A DNA stretch of 64,000 nucleotides, taken from NCBI GenBank assembly GCA_036850595.1, contig CM072160.1, positions 2,465,981 to 2,529,980 on the forward strand. Direction: 5' to 3'. Position numbers and translations under genes: made by a program. Positions 54,300 to 63,629 of this stretch are shown here, in pieces. This DNA is from Rhyacichthys aspro (lineage: Eukaryota > Chordata > Actinopteri > Gobiiformes > Rhyacichthyidae). Each line of letters begins with the position of its first letter. The first letter of the stretch is position 1. Below the pieces are notes generated by a model that saw only the letters and a list, made by a program, of their open reading frames with translations, searched no databases and was not told the DNA's origin.

Positions 54300-55195
54300 C
54301 ACTTCTCTCTTTTTATTGGTGCAAACATAGATTATTTTGAAAACTGAATGAAAACGCAATCATATCAAATCTCATTTTTTTATTGTTGTTTGGTGAAATT
54401 AACAAAGAAATGTCCAAATATATTGTGTATTTTATTTCCTGGGACAGTTTTCTTCTCTATTACTGAGTGTCTTTCCAGTAACAAGACTCTAAACACAGAA
54501 TAAATGCTCAAATTTTAAACTAGCGCTGGTAAAATTAGTGCATTAATTTGACATAACGTCCCCTCCACGCGCTGCACCTCATTTCCTTTTCCTGTAGCTA
54601 ACCCGGCTAACACTCGAGCTATACTTAAATGATTCAAAATAAAGTTAATTACCTTCTGTTAAATTGAAGACTCAGTGTGAAAGTGTGAATATTCATGGTC
54701 AATTACAGTCAGATTTGTGATTACTTGGTCAAATTCACGATTCACGTTCCTATAAAAAACACAAAAGACATAACACTACATTTGTTCATATTCACAGCAT
54801 TTAAGAAATACAAACAATCAAACAAACAGCAACAAGATAGACACAGACACAGGCAAATCGTCAAAAAGTAGAAATGTAAAGTGGGGGAAATATCCTTTAA
54901 ATAAAAATATCTGTAATAGGTGGACATGGGTCACTGAATGAATGAATAAAAGTTGTGTAAATGAATGTAAAAAGCAGACCTTTCGAGTCAAACTGGAACA
55001 ACTCTGCTCATGAAACATACATGTTCAATGCAGCAGTGTCTTTAGGATCCTGCCTCACTCAATAGAATCATAGAGACAATGTTTGAAATTGAAATGTACA
55101 GAAAAAGCTAAGCTACGTTCAAATAAATCTACGTATACAGGTGTGTTTGAAGGACTGCGTTTGTTCCTTGAGTCTGTGTTTAATAAACTGTGGGT
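54300..55195. other. Non-coding stretch
   Basis: AT-rich with incidental minus-strand frames at 54742-55018. Nothing is recognised. Confidence 0.45.
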
Positions 55196-55199
55196 CCTC

Positions 55200-55680
55200 C
55201 TGCCGTGACGAGCTCAGGTCACGCAAAAACAGCTGAATAACCCGTGGAATCCTCCGGAGCAGGAACCATTAAGGAGCCCATTCGGTTCGCGCCCGTGACG
55301 TGATTCAGAGTCCACAAATCATCAGAAATCTTTGACATTATCTGCGCTATTGTCTTCCGTCTGATTCGGCTCAGTTGAGAGCAGACATTTAGCTCGATGT
55401 GAGGGCCATCTCCGCTCCATTCCTTTGTTTGCGGCGCTCGGCACACTCCCTCTCCCACTGTGTGGTAATATGGCTATTTTCTCAGTCAATTTGCCTCTCG
55501 CAGCATCCGAGCACATGCAAATATGGAAGATGATACCGATCGGGGAATAGAGCGCGGCTGTAAAATGTGTACCAACTGTTTAAGTCGAGGTTATGGTCGG
55601 GGCCAGGCTGGTGCTGTTGTTTTGAATCCACGCCTCGCTTTAGGAGAGAAGGGTTTCTATCAAAGAGTCGACACATAATG
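55200..55680. promoter_or_regulatory. Candidate conserved island
   Basis: Non-repetitive with CCATTCGGTTCGCGCCCGTG, CATTATCTGCGCTATTG and GGTAATATGGCTATTTTC. Overlapping minus-strand frames of 64-79 codons are open in more than one frame, so they are not exons by preference. Enhancer function is conjecture. Confidence 0.28.
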
Positions 55681-55684
55681 CAAA

Positions 55685-56795
55685 AAGAAGTTTGAAAATA
55701 AAAGAATGACATGCTTGTGGAGATAAAATGCAGAGTTAAACCACGACTGGGACGAGCCTCTTTCTATTTGATACAGAAACTAGTTCAAACTTTGATCAAA
55801 ATAAAAATAAATAAACCTGGTTCTTAGGGATGCTACAGATAATTAGCGAATCTGTGGGACTTTTATGCAAACAGCAGAATATAAACCTCCACAAAGACTT
55901 TTTTGGAGGTTTGGACATTTATAAAAGAGATTGTTGATTTTGTTTCCAAGTTTGTTATTTGAAAATGAAGCTGAGATCTTTACCTCGCTTTAAACAATTA
56001 GAGAAACTGCATTTTGAAACTGCATAATACATAATACAGTGCTGTGGGGACATTAATAGGTTTTGGATTCTGGACATGTCTGTGCACTTAAGTTTGTGAC
56101 TCCAAACACAAACTATGACACTGCAAACTTAAACCAATGAGGCCAAAATGGGAGATAATAAATTGAGATCTTCAGGTTTGCTGTAGCCACACAAACTGTA
56201 TATTATCTCTTTATTTCATCCTTTGTACTTGAAGAAACTCCAGGAAAGAAGAAGAAGAAGAAGAAACTATTAGAAAATAAAAGTCCTTTTTTAAACCAAA
56301 TGGATAGAACAAAACATTAACAATCGACAGTTTGACTGAAGTGAGACCTTAAATAAACCGTCAAGAGTCAACAAACGAAGAGTGGCTCCAAACATTACAC
56401 AAAGAAGGTACGATTGAAACAAAAATATCTATTGTTTTAAATCTATAACTCTTTAAAACAATGAGAATGTGGCTGGATCTGTAAATAAACGCTGGCTTCT
56501 TGTCGTTAGAAAGATGATAACTTTGTCACGGCTCAAAACTCTCCATCAATGACAGGAACAGCTTGTGAAGGTTTACATTTAACCACATATTTATTTAAGA
56601 AGAGATGGGTCCTCTGTGTAGAACAGGTCGACTAATTTGGTGATAAATAATTGTTTGCTGAGATATTTAAATGTTCACTGTTTTATTGTTTGTTTTGGTT
56701 TTGTACCTTGACGTATAAACCAGATATTGTCTAAAATATTAATAAAACTACTTACTTCAAAATATTAATTTGGCTTTGACCTGTTGGTGAGCACT
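55685..56795. other. AT-rich non-coding stretch with (GAA)n
   Basis: A short GAA run at 56248-56266. No open frame over 60 codons at all in this kilobase, and no repeat relatives. Confidence 0.45.
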
Positions 56796-56799
56796 AAAG

Positions 56800-56905
56800 G
56801 ACAATGAATGAATGAATGAATGAATTTATATTTACTTCGAACATATGGTTAAAACAAACAGAGAAAAGAAAAAGTCCAACGTAATGTTTATTCAGTCGTT
56901 AACTC
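56800..56905 (+). mobile_element. 'Empty' relative of the minisatellite-bearing repeat
   Basis: (AATG)5, TTTATATTTACTTCGAACAT, AACAAACAGAGAAAAGAAAA, AGTCCAACGTAATGTTTATT and CAGTC are in the same order as at 17.2 and 17.69 kb. Here AGAGAAAAGAAA is followed directly by AAGTCCAAC, without the 428-bp array. This gives the probable pre-expansion state of that locus. Confidence 0.65.
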
Positions 56906-57329
56906 AAACTGAAAACACATATTTAGTGTTTGAAAGGAGTCGGAGGAAGCAGTGATTATTTATTCCTAACTCCTTTTTTCCATTAATTTTAATCCACATT
57001 TGACTCCCATTGTGCACACATCTAAACTTAAACTAACACACAGACATACAACCACTTTTCAAACTAAATATTCAAGCCACAAACCCACGTCGCCCTGTCA
57101 CTAAATAACCTCTAATACTCATCCTCTCATCCTCTTGAAGACACTTCTGCAGATTTTTTGTTCTTTTTTATTCTTTTAAACTGATTTATCTCTGTGCATT
57201 TTTTGATAATTCTATAAAGTAAGTCCACTGATTGCTTTTCTCACGCGACAAACTGTTTTCCACATTTTCCGACGAGATTTTAGAGCAAAACGGTCACAAA
57301 AACACAACTTGTTTAGTCGTATTTATAGT

Positions 57330-57580
57330 GAGAGCTCCTGAAATGAGAGCGATGTGATCCGGTGTGATCCAGGTGCACTCCCCTCCGTCCCTCCGTCCGT
57401 CCGTCCCTCCGTCCGTCCCTCGCCCTGTTGCCATGGCGACCGTCTCCTCGTGCGGACACCCACCTGCCTTCAGGCTTCACTGCTCTAAATTTGGTCTTAA
57501 TTGCAAATTGAGTGGGAGAGGGGCCGACGCCGGCTGAATGAGAAGCAGCAGACGAGGCTCGGACTGAAGACGACACTGAC
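57330..57580. promoter_or_regulatory. GC-rich island with (CCGT)n
   Basis: CCGTCC/CCGTCCGT repeats at 57383-57420 lie next to CCATGGCGACCGTCTCC and AATTGCAAATTGAGTGGG. The 101-codon minus-strand frame is driven by the tetranucleotide repeat and has no domain. Confidence 0.3.
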
Positions 57581-57584
57581 CACG

Positions 57585-57905
57585 GACCAGACCCTTCAAC
57601 TGATCTGAATACATTCATTTATCTGGACATTTTTATTAATAATACTGTGATTATTGAGTGTTGACTGGATGCATTTGTCTAGATGTCAAAATATTGAAGG
57701 ATGTATCTATTGATTGATTGATTGGTGTTTCTGTGAGATGTCCTCCTGCTGTTACTGTGGGTTCTGTCCACCGTCCAAAGACCTGCATGTATCTGGGAGT
57801 TTACATACAGGCTGCATTCTACTATTCTATCTATCTATCCTTAATCCATCCAATAATCCAACATACTCCTGCAGTAAATGTATGACTTAACCTGAACCCT
57901 GACAG
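57585..57905. other. Non-coding stretch
   Basis: Short ATTG and TCTA micro-repeats (57705-57724 and 57821-57840). Nothing else. Confidence 0.4.
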
Positions 57906-57909
57906 TCCC

Positions 57910-58450
57910 TTAAAGCTCCACTCTCCTCCAACAGCAGCAGTAACCTTTCCTGCTTCTTTTATTTAAAAAAAGGTCAAACCGGACTAATTTTTCGCCACAA
58001 AATAATAATACGTTACATTAAATCTGACTAAATCAAGACTGAAGTGATCCTGTAATTACCTCTGTCTCGTTAAACACCGCCAAAGCAACATTTATTCATG
58101 TTTAATTTGCTCACGTTTCTCTATTTTTATCTTTTTTGAGCTGTTTCTCTGTAAAATAAGACGTATTTCCAACAGAATAACCCATTTCCTTGGTTTATTT
58201 CCTTGTTCCTTCGTTGTTGACATCAGTGTCGACCAATGGGAGCGCTCCTTTTTACCTGAAGTGAGCTGTGATTGGACAAAATCCTGCTGTGGACTGATCA
58301 TTCTCATCTATTAAAATCCTTCATTATAAAGACTAGATCACGTCTTAAGGTCTCATTTTTTTCAGATGATTCCTGTTACAATAAACTTTAGGAGATTACA
58401 CTGAAAAACTAAATGAAACAGTAAAAAAAAATAAGGTAATGGACTTTTAA
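57910..58450 (-). mobile_element. TTAA-flanked MITE, family A, copy 8
   Basis: Near full length. The left end is TTAAAGCTCCACTCTCC, where the terminal CTGCAG...GTCTCAGA segment seen in copy 5 is deleted. The right end TGGACTTTTAA is intact, so TTAA flanks both sides. The inverted core lies near 58230-58249. Confidence 0.9.
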
Positions 58451-58454
58451 ATCC

Positions 58455-59030
58455 ACAGTGAATTTAAGCTAATCAAGGCTACAATAAAATCAGTGAGTCA
58501 TTAATAAACACTAAAATACTAAGAGTCTAAACGTCTCCATTTTCATTAAGCAAACTAACTTTAAGGAAAGTTTTCTTATTACACTTGATGTGTTTTAAAA
58601 GGATGTCACAAAGACCTGAAAACAGTAATGAGCCTGCTTCAGGGAATTGAATCTTCTCTTTGTCTCATTAGATTTTTAAAGCTATAAAACTAATATAAGC
58701 AAAGAAATAAAACACAGAAGCCAATCTAAAAGTGCTTAAAAAGCCATACAGGGTTTCATTTGCAAAAACAATATGCTTTTATAGTTGAATGTTATGGTGA
58801 GTAGATTTTACTGACACTGTACAGTTTATCCACAGTCGACTCAAACGGAGACGCATCAGACTCACGCAGATCGTCCTGGAGAAAAAAGTATCTGAATTTA
58901 AAGCTGGCAAAATACTCTGTGTCTCCACTTTTTTATATTTAATAGACCAGCATTTGATGATTGTCAGTTCCATGCAATAAGAGCACAACAAAAGGGTGTA
59001 TTTAATGTTCAGTGAGTCCTGTCCGTCACC
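58455..59030. other. Non-coding stretch between two MITEs
   Basis: AT-rich, with one incidental 70-codon frame (minus, 58779-58991). Nothing is recognised. Confidence 0.4.
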
Positions 59031-59450
59031 TGCTTCTCTTTTATCTCCAAACTGAAGTTTAGAGTTTAGCGTTAGCTTAGCTGTGACTTCAGCGTCAGGA
59101 CGACAATTATCTCCTCCTCGTTAAACATTACGTGATTGAATTGACAGTATTTATCTGTGTTTTACGTTGCCTCCCTTTTCTCTGTTGATGCTTTTCTTTT
59201 TTCAGCTGTTTCTCTGTTAAAAGACATATTCAGCTGAAAATACACTTTATCTGCAGCTATTAAACTTCCTGGAACGTCATGTGACAAGTGTCGACCAATG
59301 GGAGCGCTCCAATGTTTTCTGTTCCTGAATAGAGGTTCTCATCTATTACAATCCCTTAGAATAAACAGTAGATGGATCATAAAGACTGTTGTAAAATCAA
59401 TAATTTGTGAAAAAACTAAATATTTATGGTTTAAACTATTTTTCTTTTTA
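59030..59450 (-). mobile_element. TTAA-flanked MITE, family B, copy 3
   Basis: Begins within the element at CCTGCTTCTCTTTTATCTCC. The segment with the TCAGCCCAATTTTT stretch present in copy 2 is deleted. From AAACTGAAGTTTAGAG on it is nearly identical to copy 2, including the inverted core near 59289 and the GTTGATGCTTTTCTTTTTTC stretch. The outer terminus with TTAA is absent. Confidence 0.8.
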
Positions 59451-59729
59451 AAGTGTGACATATTCAAAAGGAACCATGAACCGTCAAAAGTCCAAATAAT
59501 CGTATAAATTAAATTCTGTTGCATTTTGCTTGTTCTTTTGCTAAAAAAAACCACAAACAGCTGCAGAGATGTAAGAACCAAAGTAAAGTAAAGTAAAAAA
59601 GTCAACATAGAGTCAAACACATTTAATGGACACAGACATGTAGCGACAATGCAAATATTAACCGAGAAAAATCATTCAGTGTAGATTTAAAAAGTTGAAA
59701 TAAGGTTTGAAAAGCGTCTGATCAACACC

Positions 59730-60260
59730 TTCTCATCGATTCTGTTGTTTCTTTCTCAACTTCTGCGTCTCTTGCCGCTGAAATATTCCCGCGATCCATC
59801 GACAGTTCAAAAACTCTTACGAGAGCACATATCGGAGCAGGGCCCCGTTCGCTCAATTCAATTACCACAGCCCTATACACAATCCACAGGAGACAGCGCT
59901 GCACCGGATGCTCATTTCAACTCCTCTTTCCCCAAATCCCCACAGAAATCTCAGTCGGTCGGACAATGCACTTTTTCCCATTTGGAAAAAAAAGAAAGAA
60001 AATCAATATCTGGTTTCAATACACGCGGAGGCCGATCGATACCGGGCCCGGCTCCCTTTTTCACCGCCGCGCCGTTTCCCTCCGTCTCTGGCAAATGGTA
60101 AACAGAAACAATGGTGTATGGTTATTGGGAGGTCAGGGAGCAGCCGGAGGAGAGAATAAGGCTGCTGATGAGAGTGCTTGAGCGGGAATCACACAGGCAT
60201 CGATGCCGTTAACCTCTCGGTGGCACGGAGCACAAAAGAGGCAGAAGCACCGGCGCTCAA
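59730..60260. promoter_or_regulatory. Candidate conserved island
   Basis: Non-repetitive, CpG-containing sequence with TTCGCTCAATTCAATTACC, GAAATATTCCCGCGATCC and GATCGATACCGGGCCCGG. Plus-strand frames of 71-118 codons overlap in three phases, so none is preferred. Enhancer role is inferred from composition only. Confidence 0.3.
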
Positions 60261-60399
60261 GGCTCAAAATCTCATGTTTACACTTCAACGTGATTTGTAA
60301 TTTGAGGTTTATTTATTTATTTCGGAGGATTGCGGGAGCTTTGTCAAAAATGGACGAGCGTATGATGAAAATACAAACAGAGAAGGGTGTATGTTGAGT

Positions 60400-61580
60400 A
60401 AATGTAATGTTTTAAAAGGTGGTATTTATCCAGATTTTCTTTTGTTTCCAATAAATCACTAATCTCCAGCTTTCACATTTGACTCAATGATTTAAGTTTA
60501 GTTTTAAGGTAAATTCATCCCTAATTTCTGCTTTTTTTCTGTCTTAACCTTTGTCAAACACCTCAGTTGATGTTTAAATCAGCAAATGATGCAGCATTGT
60601 TTTTGTCTTTCATCCAAGACAATAGATTTAGTTCAATAAATGGCATATCTTTAAATTAAAAATGTATAGCATCATTTACAGATTTTCAAAGGTATACTTC
60701 ACTACAACAGCAACAGTAGTTAAATATTGCACAATGTTTACCTTAAAATAAGTTTGTTTTTTTAATTTAAAACCATTATGATTTAAACTCATTAAAATAA
60801 GAGCATGAAGACAATGTGATATTTTAGAAATGAAACTTACTTTATGTGTACTTTATGGTAATTAATACACTCCTTTTATTAGTTACTAGTATTTGTGATA
60901 TTGCATTATCAATGAAGCTTTTTAGAGTCAACATTTCCTCATTTTTATTGTGCTTTGTGCCACTTATTTAACGTATAAAGTATAAAATAATAAGGTGGAT
61001 ACAGAAAATACTGGGAATGCATTCACACAGAGACTGAGATAAATGGAAGTTGTTGATGTTGTCTGTTGTTAAAGTCCCAGAGAGAAGAGAAAGCTCTAAA
61101 TAACAGGTTCATGTATTAATGTTGACTCAATACTATAGCTGTACTTGTGTTGTTTTGGATTTGTTTTTGGACACTAACTCCAGTTCCATTGTGATTACAG
61201 TAATAGTTGTGTGTTTCTTCATGAATTAAAACATTGCATTCACTGTTGACACTGCGTTAAACAGAATTATATTGTGTGACGTAAAAGAGTGAGTCTCTAA
61301 AATGTAGAAAAACAGCTTCTGCTTTTATATCTCCAGCTCCTAACATCACTACACTCCAGAATTTACTTTAATAAATGGAAATGCTTTTAAGTTTTAGAGT
61401 GAAGTCAGCTTTAAATCAGATTTTAGATCATTTTGTTGTAATTGTGTGTCTCTTTCTGTGGTAGACGTCTCTTTCTGGACACAGCTGTGAGTGTCCCGTA
61501 CCGACCCGACCCGAGGCTTTGGAGAAAGACCTCAGAGCATCAGGACGGGGCTGCGTTAAAACCTTTTCAGGTGATATTTT
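60400..61580. other. AT-rich non-coding stretch
   Basis: No open frame over 60 codons until 61428 and no tandem or dispersed repeat noticed. CCGTACCGACCCGACCCG at 61497-61514 echoes CCGTACTGACCCGACCCG at 442-459, a short match of unknown meaning. Confidence 0.4.
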
Positions 61581-61589
61581 TGTGTATTG

Positions 61590-61920
61590 AATGAGATAAA
61601 ACCCAGCAGACATCTGTCTCTGAGGAGCCTTTGTGGAGCAGCGGGCCCCGTGCCAAGCCGTCCTGCCCGGGCATCATGTGGTGCCCCTCTCAGCCTCGAC
61701 AAGGACCCCTCTTATCCGGTCTGCGTGAAGGGTACGGGACCATCAGCGGGGGCCCTTCGGAGATCTATGGGACCCTACGGCGCTGTTGTCTCACCGAAAA
61801 AAGAAAAAAAAAAAGCGAATTACAAACAAATCGCTGAGGGCCTACACATAATTTCAAGTCTCGTGGCAAGTTTACGGCTTGCTAATGTTTGTAATTACAT
61901 GGCCGTGAAAGACTTAATTA
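61590..61920. promoter_or_regulatory. Candidate conserved island with TAATTA cores
   Basis: The right part holds GGCTTGCTAATGTTTGTAAT then TACATGGCC and GACTTAATTAATTGAGG (61877-61926), with GC-richer sequence to the left. There is no credible frame. It is separated from the next island by a G-rich tract. Confidence 0.35.
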
Positions 61921-61924
61921 ATTG

Positions 61925-61952
61925 AGGGGTGGGTTGGGGTTGGGGTCGAGGG
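61925..61952 (+). other. G-quadruplex-prone, telomere-like tract
   Basis: GGGGTGGGTTGGGGTTGGGG followed by TCGAGGG gives five G-runs with loops of 1-4 bases, a strong G-quadruplex pattern. It is GGGGTT-like but too short and irregular to be an interstitial telomere, which in vertebrates would be TTAGGG. Confidence 0.7.
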
Positions 61953-61989
61953 ACGGGAGTTTAGACGAAGCCTGGAAAGACATGGAGAA

Positions 61990-62640
61990 GAAACAAGTTA
62001 GCTCCGAAGTAAGAGCGAGATAGTGATGAGAAAAGTGCTAGTCTGTGTTTGTTATCATGGTTCCAGTGCATTGGCTTTTACTGCCGGAGGAGAATTTAGT
62101 GGCTCTCAGTATTGCGTGCAAAAGAAAATGCGAGTCTCCGGGAAACGCGGCCATTACGATCAACCCCTTGCTGATACCTAATATGCCCCGCGTTCCCCCC
62201 ATGACTTTGCCAAAGTGTCTGTAATCATATTATTGTAAATGTTGGCGCAGTTAATTGCATGGAGAAGAAAATGGGCTACGCTTGGCGGGTTATGGGGGAA
62301 TTTTTTGAAAGTTTGTTTGCCCTCTGGAGTATTGCAGGCGCTAATAATGGTGGATTGGAAACGAGGAAGGGGAAGATGGAGAGAGGAAGGAAGCAGGAGG
62401 AGGGCGACACTTAAAAACGCCGGTGTTTTCGATGCTCTCGCTGTCGCCGGAGCAGATACGAGTCCAGCCCATAAAAAAGTCAACGCGGGCACTATTCTTG
62501 ATGTAAAAACGGCCGCCGTAGTGTTTTGAATTTTGCAGCAAATCAAGGCGTCGCTCGGATGGATCCGCGAAACGGTCGACAACGAAAAGAGGCGTAGTGC
62601 TATGAGGGAAACATGAGAATTAACTGAAGCGCAGTGTAAC
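61990..62640. promoter_or_regulatory. Long candidate conserved non-coding element
   Basis: About 650 bp of non-repetitive sequence of mixed composition. It includes CCAAAGTGTCTGTAATCATA, GTAAATGTTGGCGCAGTTAA then TTGCATGG, and TGGGCTACGCTTGGCGGG. Frames of 96 (plus) and 154 (minus) codons overlap. The plus frame is rich in Lys/Arg/Ala, the minus one in Ser/Leu/Pro, and neither has a domain or splice context. The length and the unusual CpG-containing but AT-balanced sequence suggest a deeply conserved enhancer. This needs alignment. Confidence 0.38.
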
Positions 62641-62907
62641 AAGCTGTGATTGAAATTGTAAATAGCATCAAATGGGACAAATCAGCATCTAATTGTGCAT
62701 CTGTATTCTGTATTGGATTTTTATTGTTGCCTCAATTTCTACGCTTTTTTGTCCGTCAAAATATAACAAAGGGTTATTAAATCCCAAAAAGGGAATAAAC
62801 AGAGCTGCACCAATCACTTTAGAGACGATATTTAAAGTGACATACAATTTTATAATATAGAGCGAGGGAGTTGTGGTTCTTTATTAACCCATTTAAACCA
62901 AACGTCA

Positions 62908-62940
62908 TTAAAGCTGCAGAACCTGATTTAGTTTTTTTGT
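62908..62940 (-). mobile_element. Terminal fragment of MITE family A
   Basis: TTAAAGCTGCAGAACCTGAT then TTAGTTTTTTTG is identical to the left end of copy 5. It is cut off after about 33 bases by the element that begins at 62941. A faint trace (GTCTCATTAAACAGCATTTA at about 63718) might be the displaced remainder. Confidence 0.75.
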
Positions 62941-63007
62941 CCATGTCTCAAACTCAAGGCCCAGGGGCAAAATGCGGCCTTTTGCAATGTGTTATGTGGC
63001 CCTTCGA

Positions 63008-63078
63008 TTTGAACAGGTTTTAGTTGGATTTGACCAGGTTTTAGATGGATTTGAACAGGTTTTAGATGGATTTGAATC
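63008..63078 (+). repeat. 21-bp minisatellite, forward arm
   Basis: About three units of GATTTGAACAGGTTTTAG(T/A)TG type. It is the same unit as at 24.5 kb. Confidence 0.9.
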
Positions 63079-63138
63079 AGATTTATTAAATTTGTCTTAA
63101 GCTTTCCTGAACAGTTTTTACTACAATGATATATAAAA

Positions 63139-63475
63139 TTTGTTCAAATCCAACTAAAACCTGTTCAAATCCAACTAAAACCAGTTCAAATCCAACTAAA
63201 ACCTTTTCAAATCCAAATAAAATCCATTCAAATCCAACTAAAACCTGTTCAAATCCAACTAAAACCTGTTCAAATCCATCTAAAACCTGTTTAAATCCAT
63301 CTAAAACCTGTTCAAATCCAACTAAAACCTGTTCAAATCCATCTAAAACCTGTTCAAACCCAAATAAAACCTTTTCAAATCCACATAAAATCCTTTCAAA
63401 TCCAAATATGATCTATTCAAATCCAATTAAAACCTATTCAAAAACATGTAAACCCTGGTCAAATCCAATTAAAAC
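63139..63475 (-). repeat. 21-bp minisatellite, reverse arm, about 16 units
   Basis: The unit on this strand reads TTCAAATCCAACTAAAACCTG, with variants (CCATCT, CCAAAT). The opposite orientation to the forward arm makes a stem of about 70 bp with a 60-base spacer possible. Since 21 is divisible by three, a false 136-codon frame with a seven-residue repeat results. Confidence 0.93.
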
Positions 63476-63629
63476 CAGTTTCCATAAAATCCAAAAAAAT
63501 AATATGTCAAAGATAACGTTTGTGAAACTCAAATGAAGATGAAATTCCAAATGTAATAAAAGTGTCAAAATCTTCGGTCCCTGAAATGATTCTTATTTTT
63601 TATTGCGGCCCCTACCCATTTGTTTACAC

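Larger units (their letters stand above)
62941..63625 (+). mobile_element. hAT-like element hosting inverted 21-bp arrays
   Basis: Left end CATGTCTCAAACTCAAGGCC then CAGGGGC...ATGCGGCC. Right end CGGTCCCTGAAATGATTCTT then ATTGCGGCCCC. The left end is a typical fish non-autonomous hAT terminus, and the right end matches the element end at 25.24-25.30 kb. Between them lie two opposed arrays of the 21-bp unit. No transposase and no clean 8-bp duplication were found. Confidence 0.65.

Noticed and set aside
13488..58307. A 70-codon frame starting MRMISPQQDF that is conserved in eight places
   Set aside because: It lies in the near-identical core of MITE family A. Conservation is at DNA level, downstream ends differ, and there is no sign of codon-level selection.
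61925..61952. Interstitial telomere repeat
   Set aside because: The unit is GGGGTT-like and short. Vertebrate telomeres are TTAGGG.
62178..62642. 154-codon minus-strand frame as an exon
   Set aside because: A competing plus-strand frame of 96 codons is equally open. Better explained as a long non-coding element.
63126..63536. 136-codon open frame with a seven-residue SNPTKT-type repeat
   Set aside because: Produced by a 21-bp tandem repeat inside a hAT-like element. No start context, no domain.
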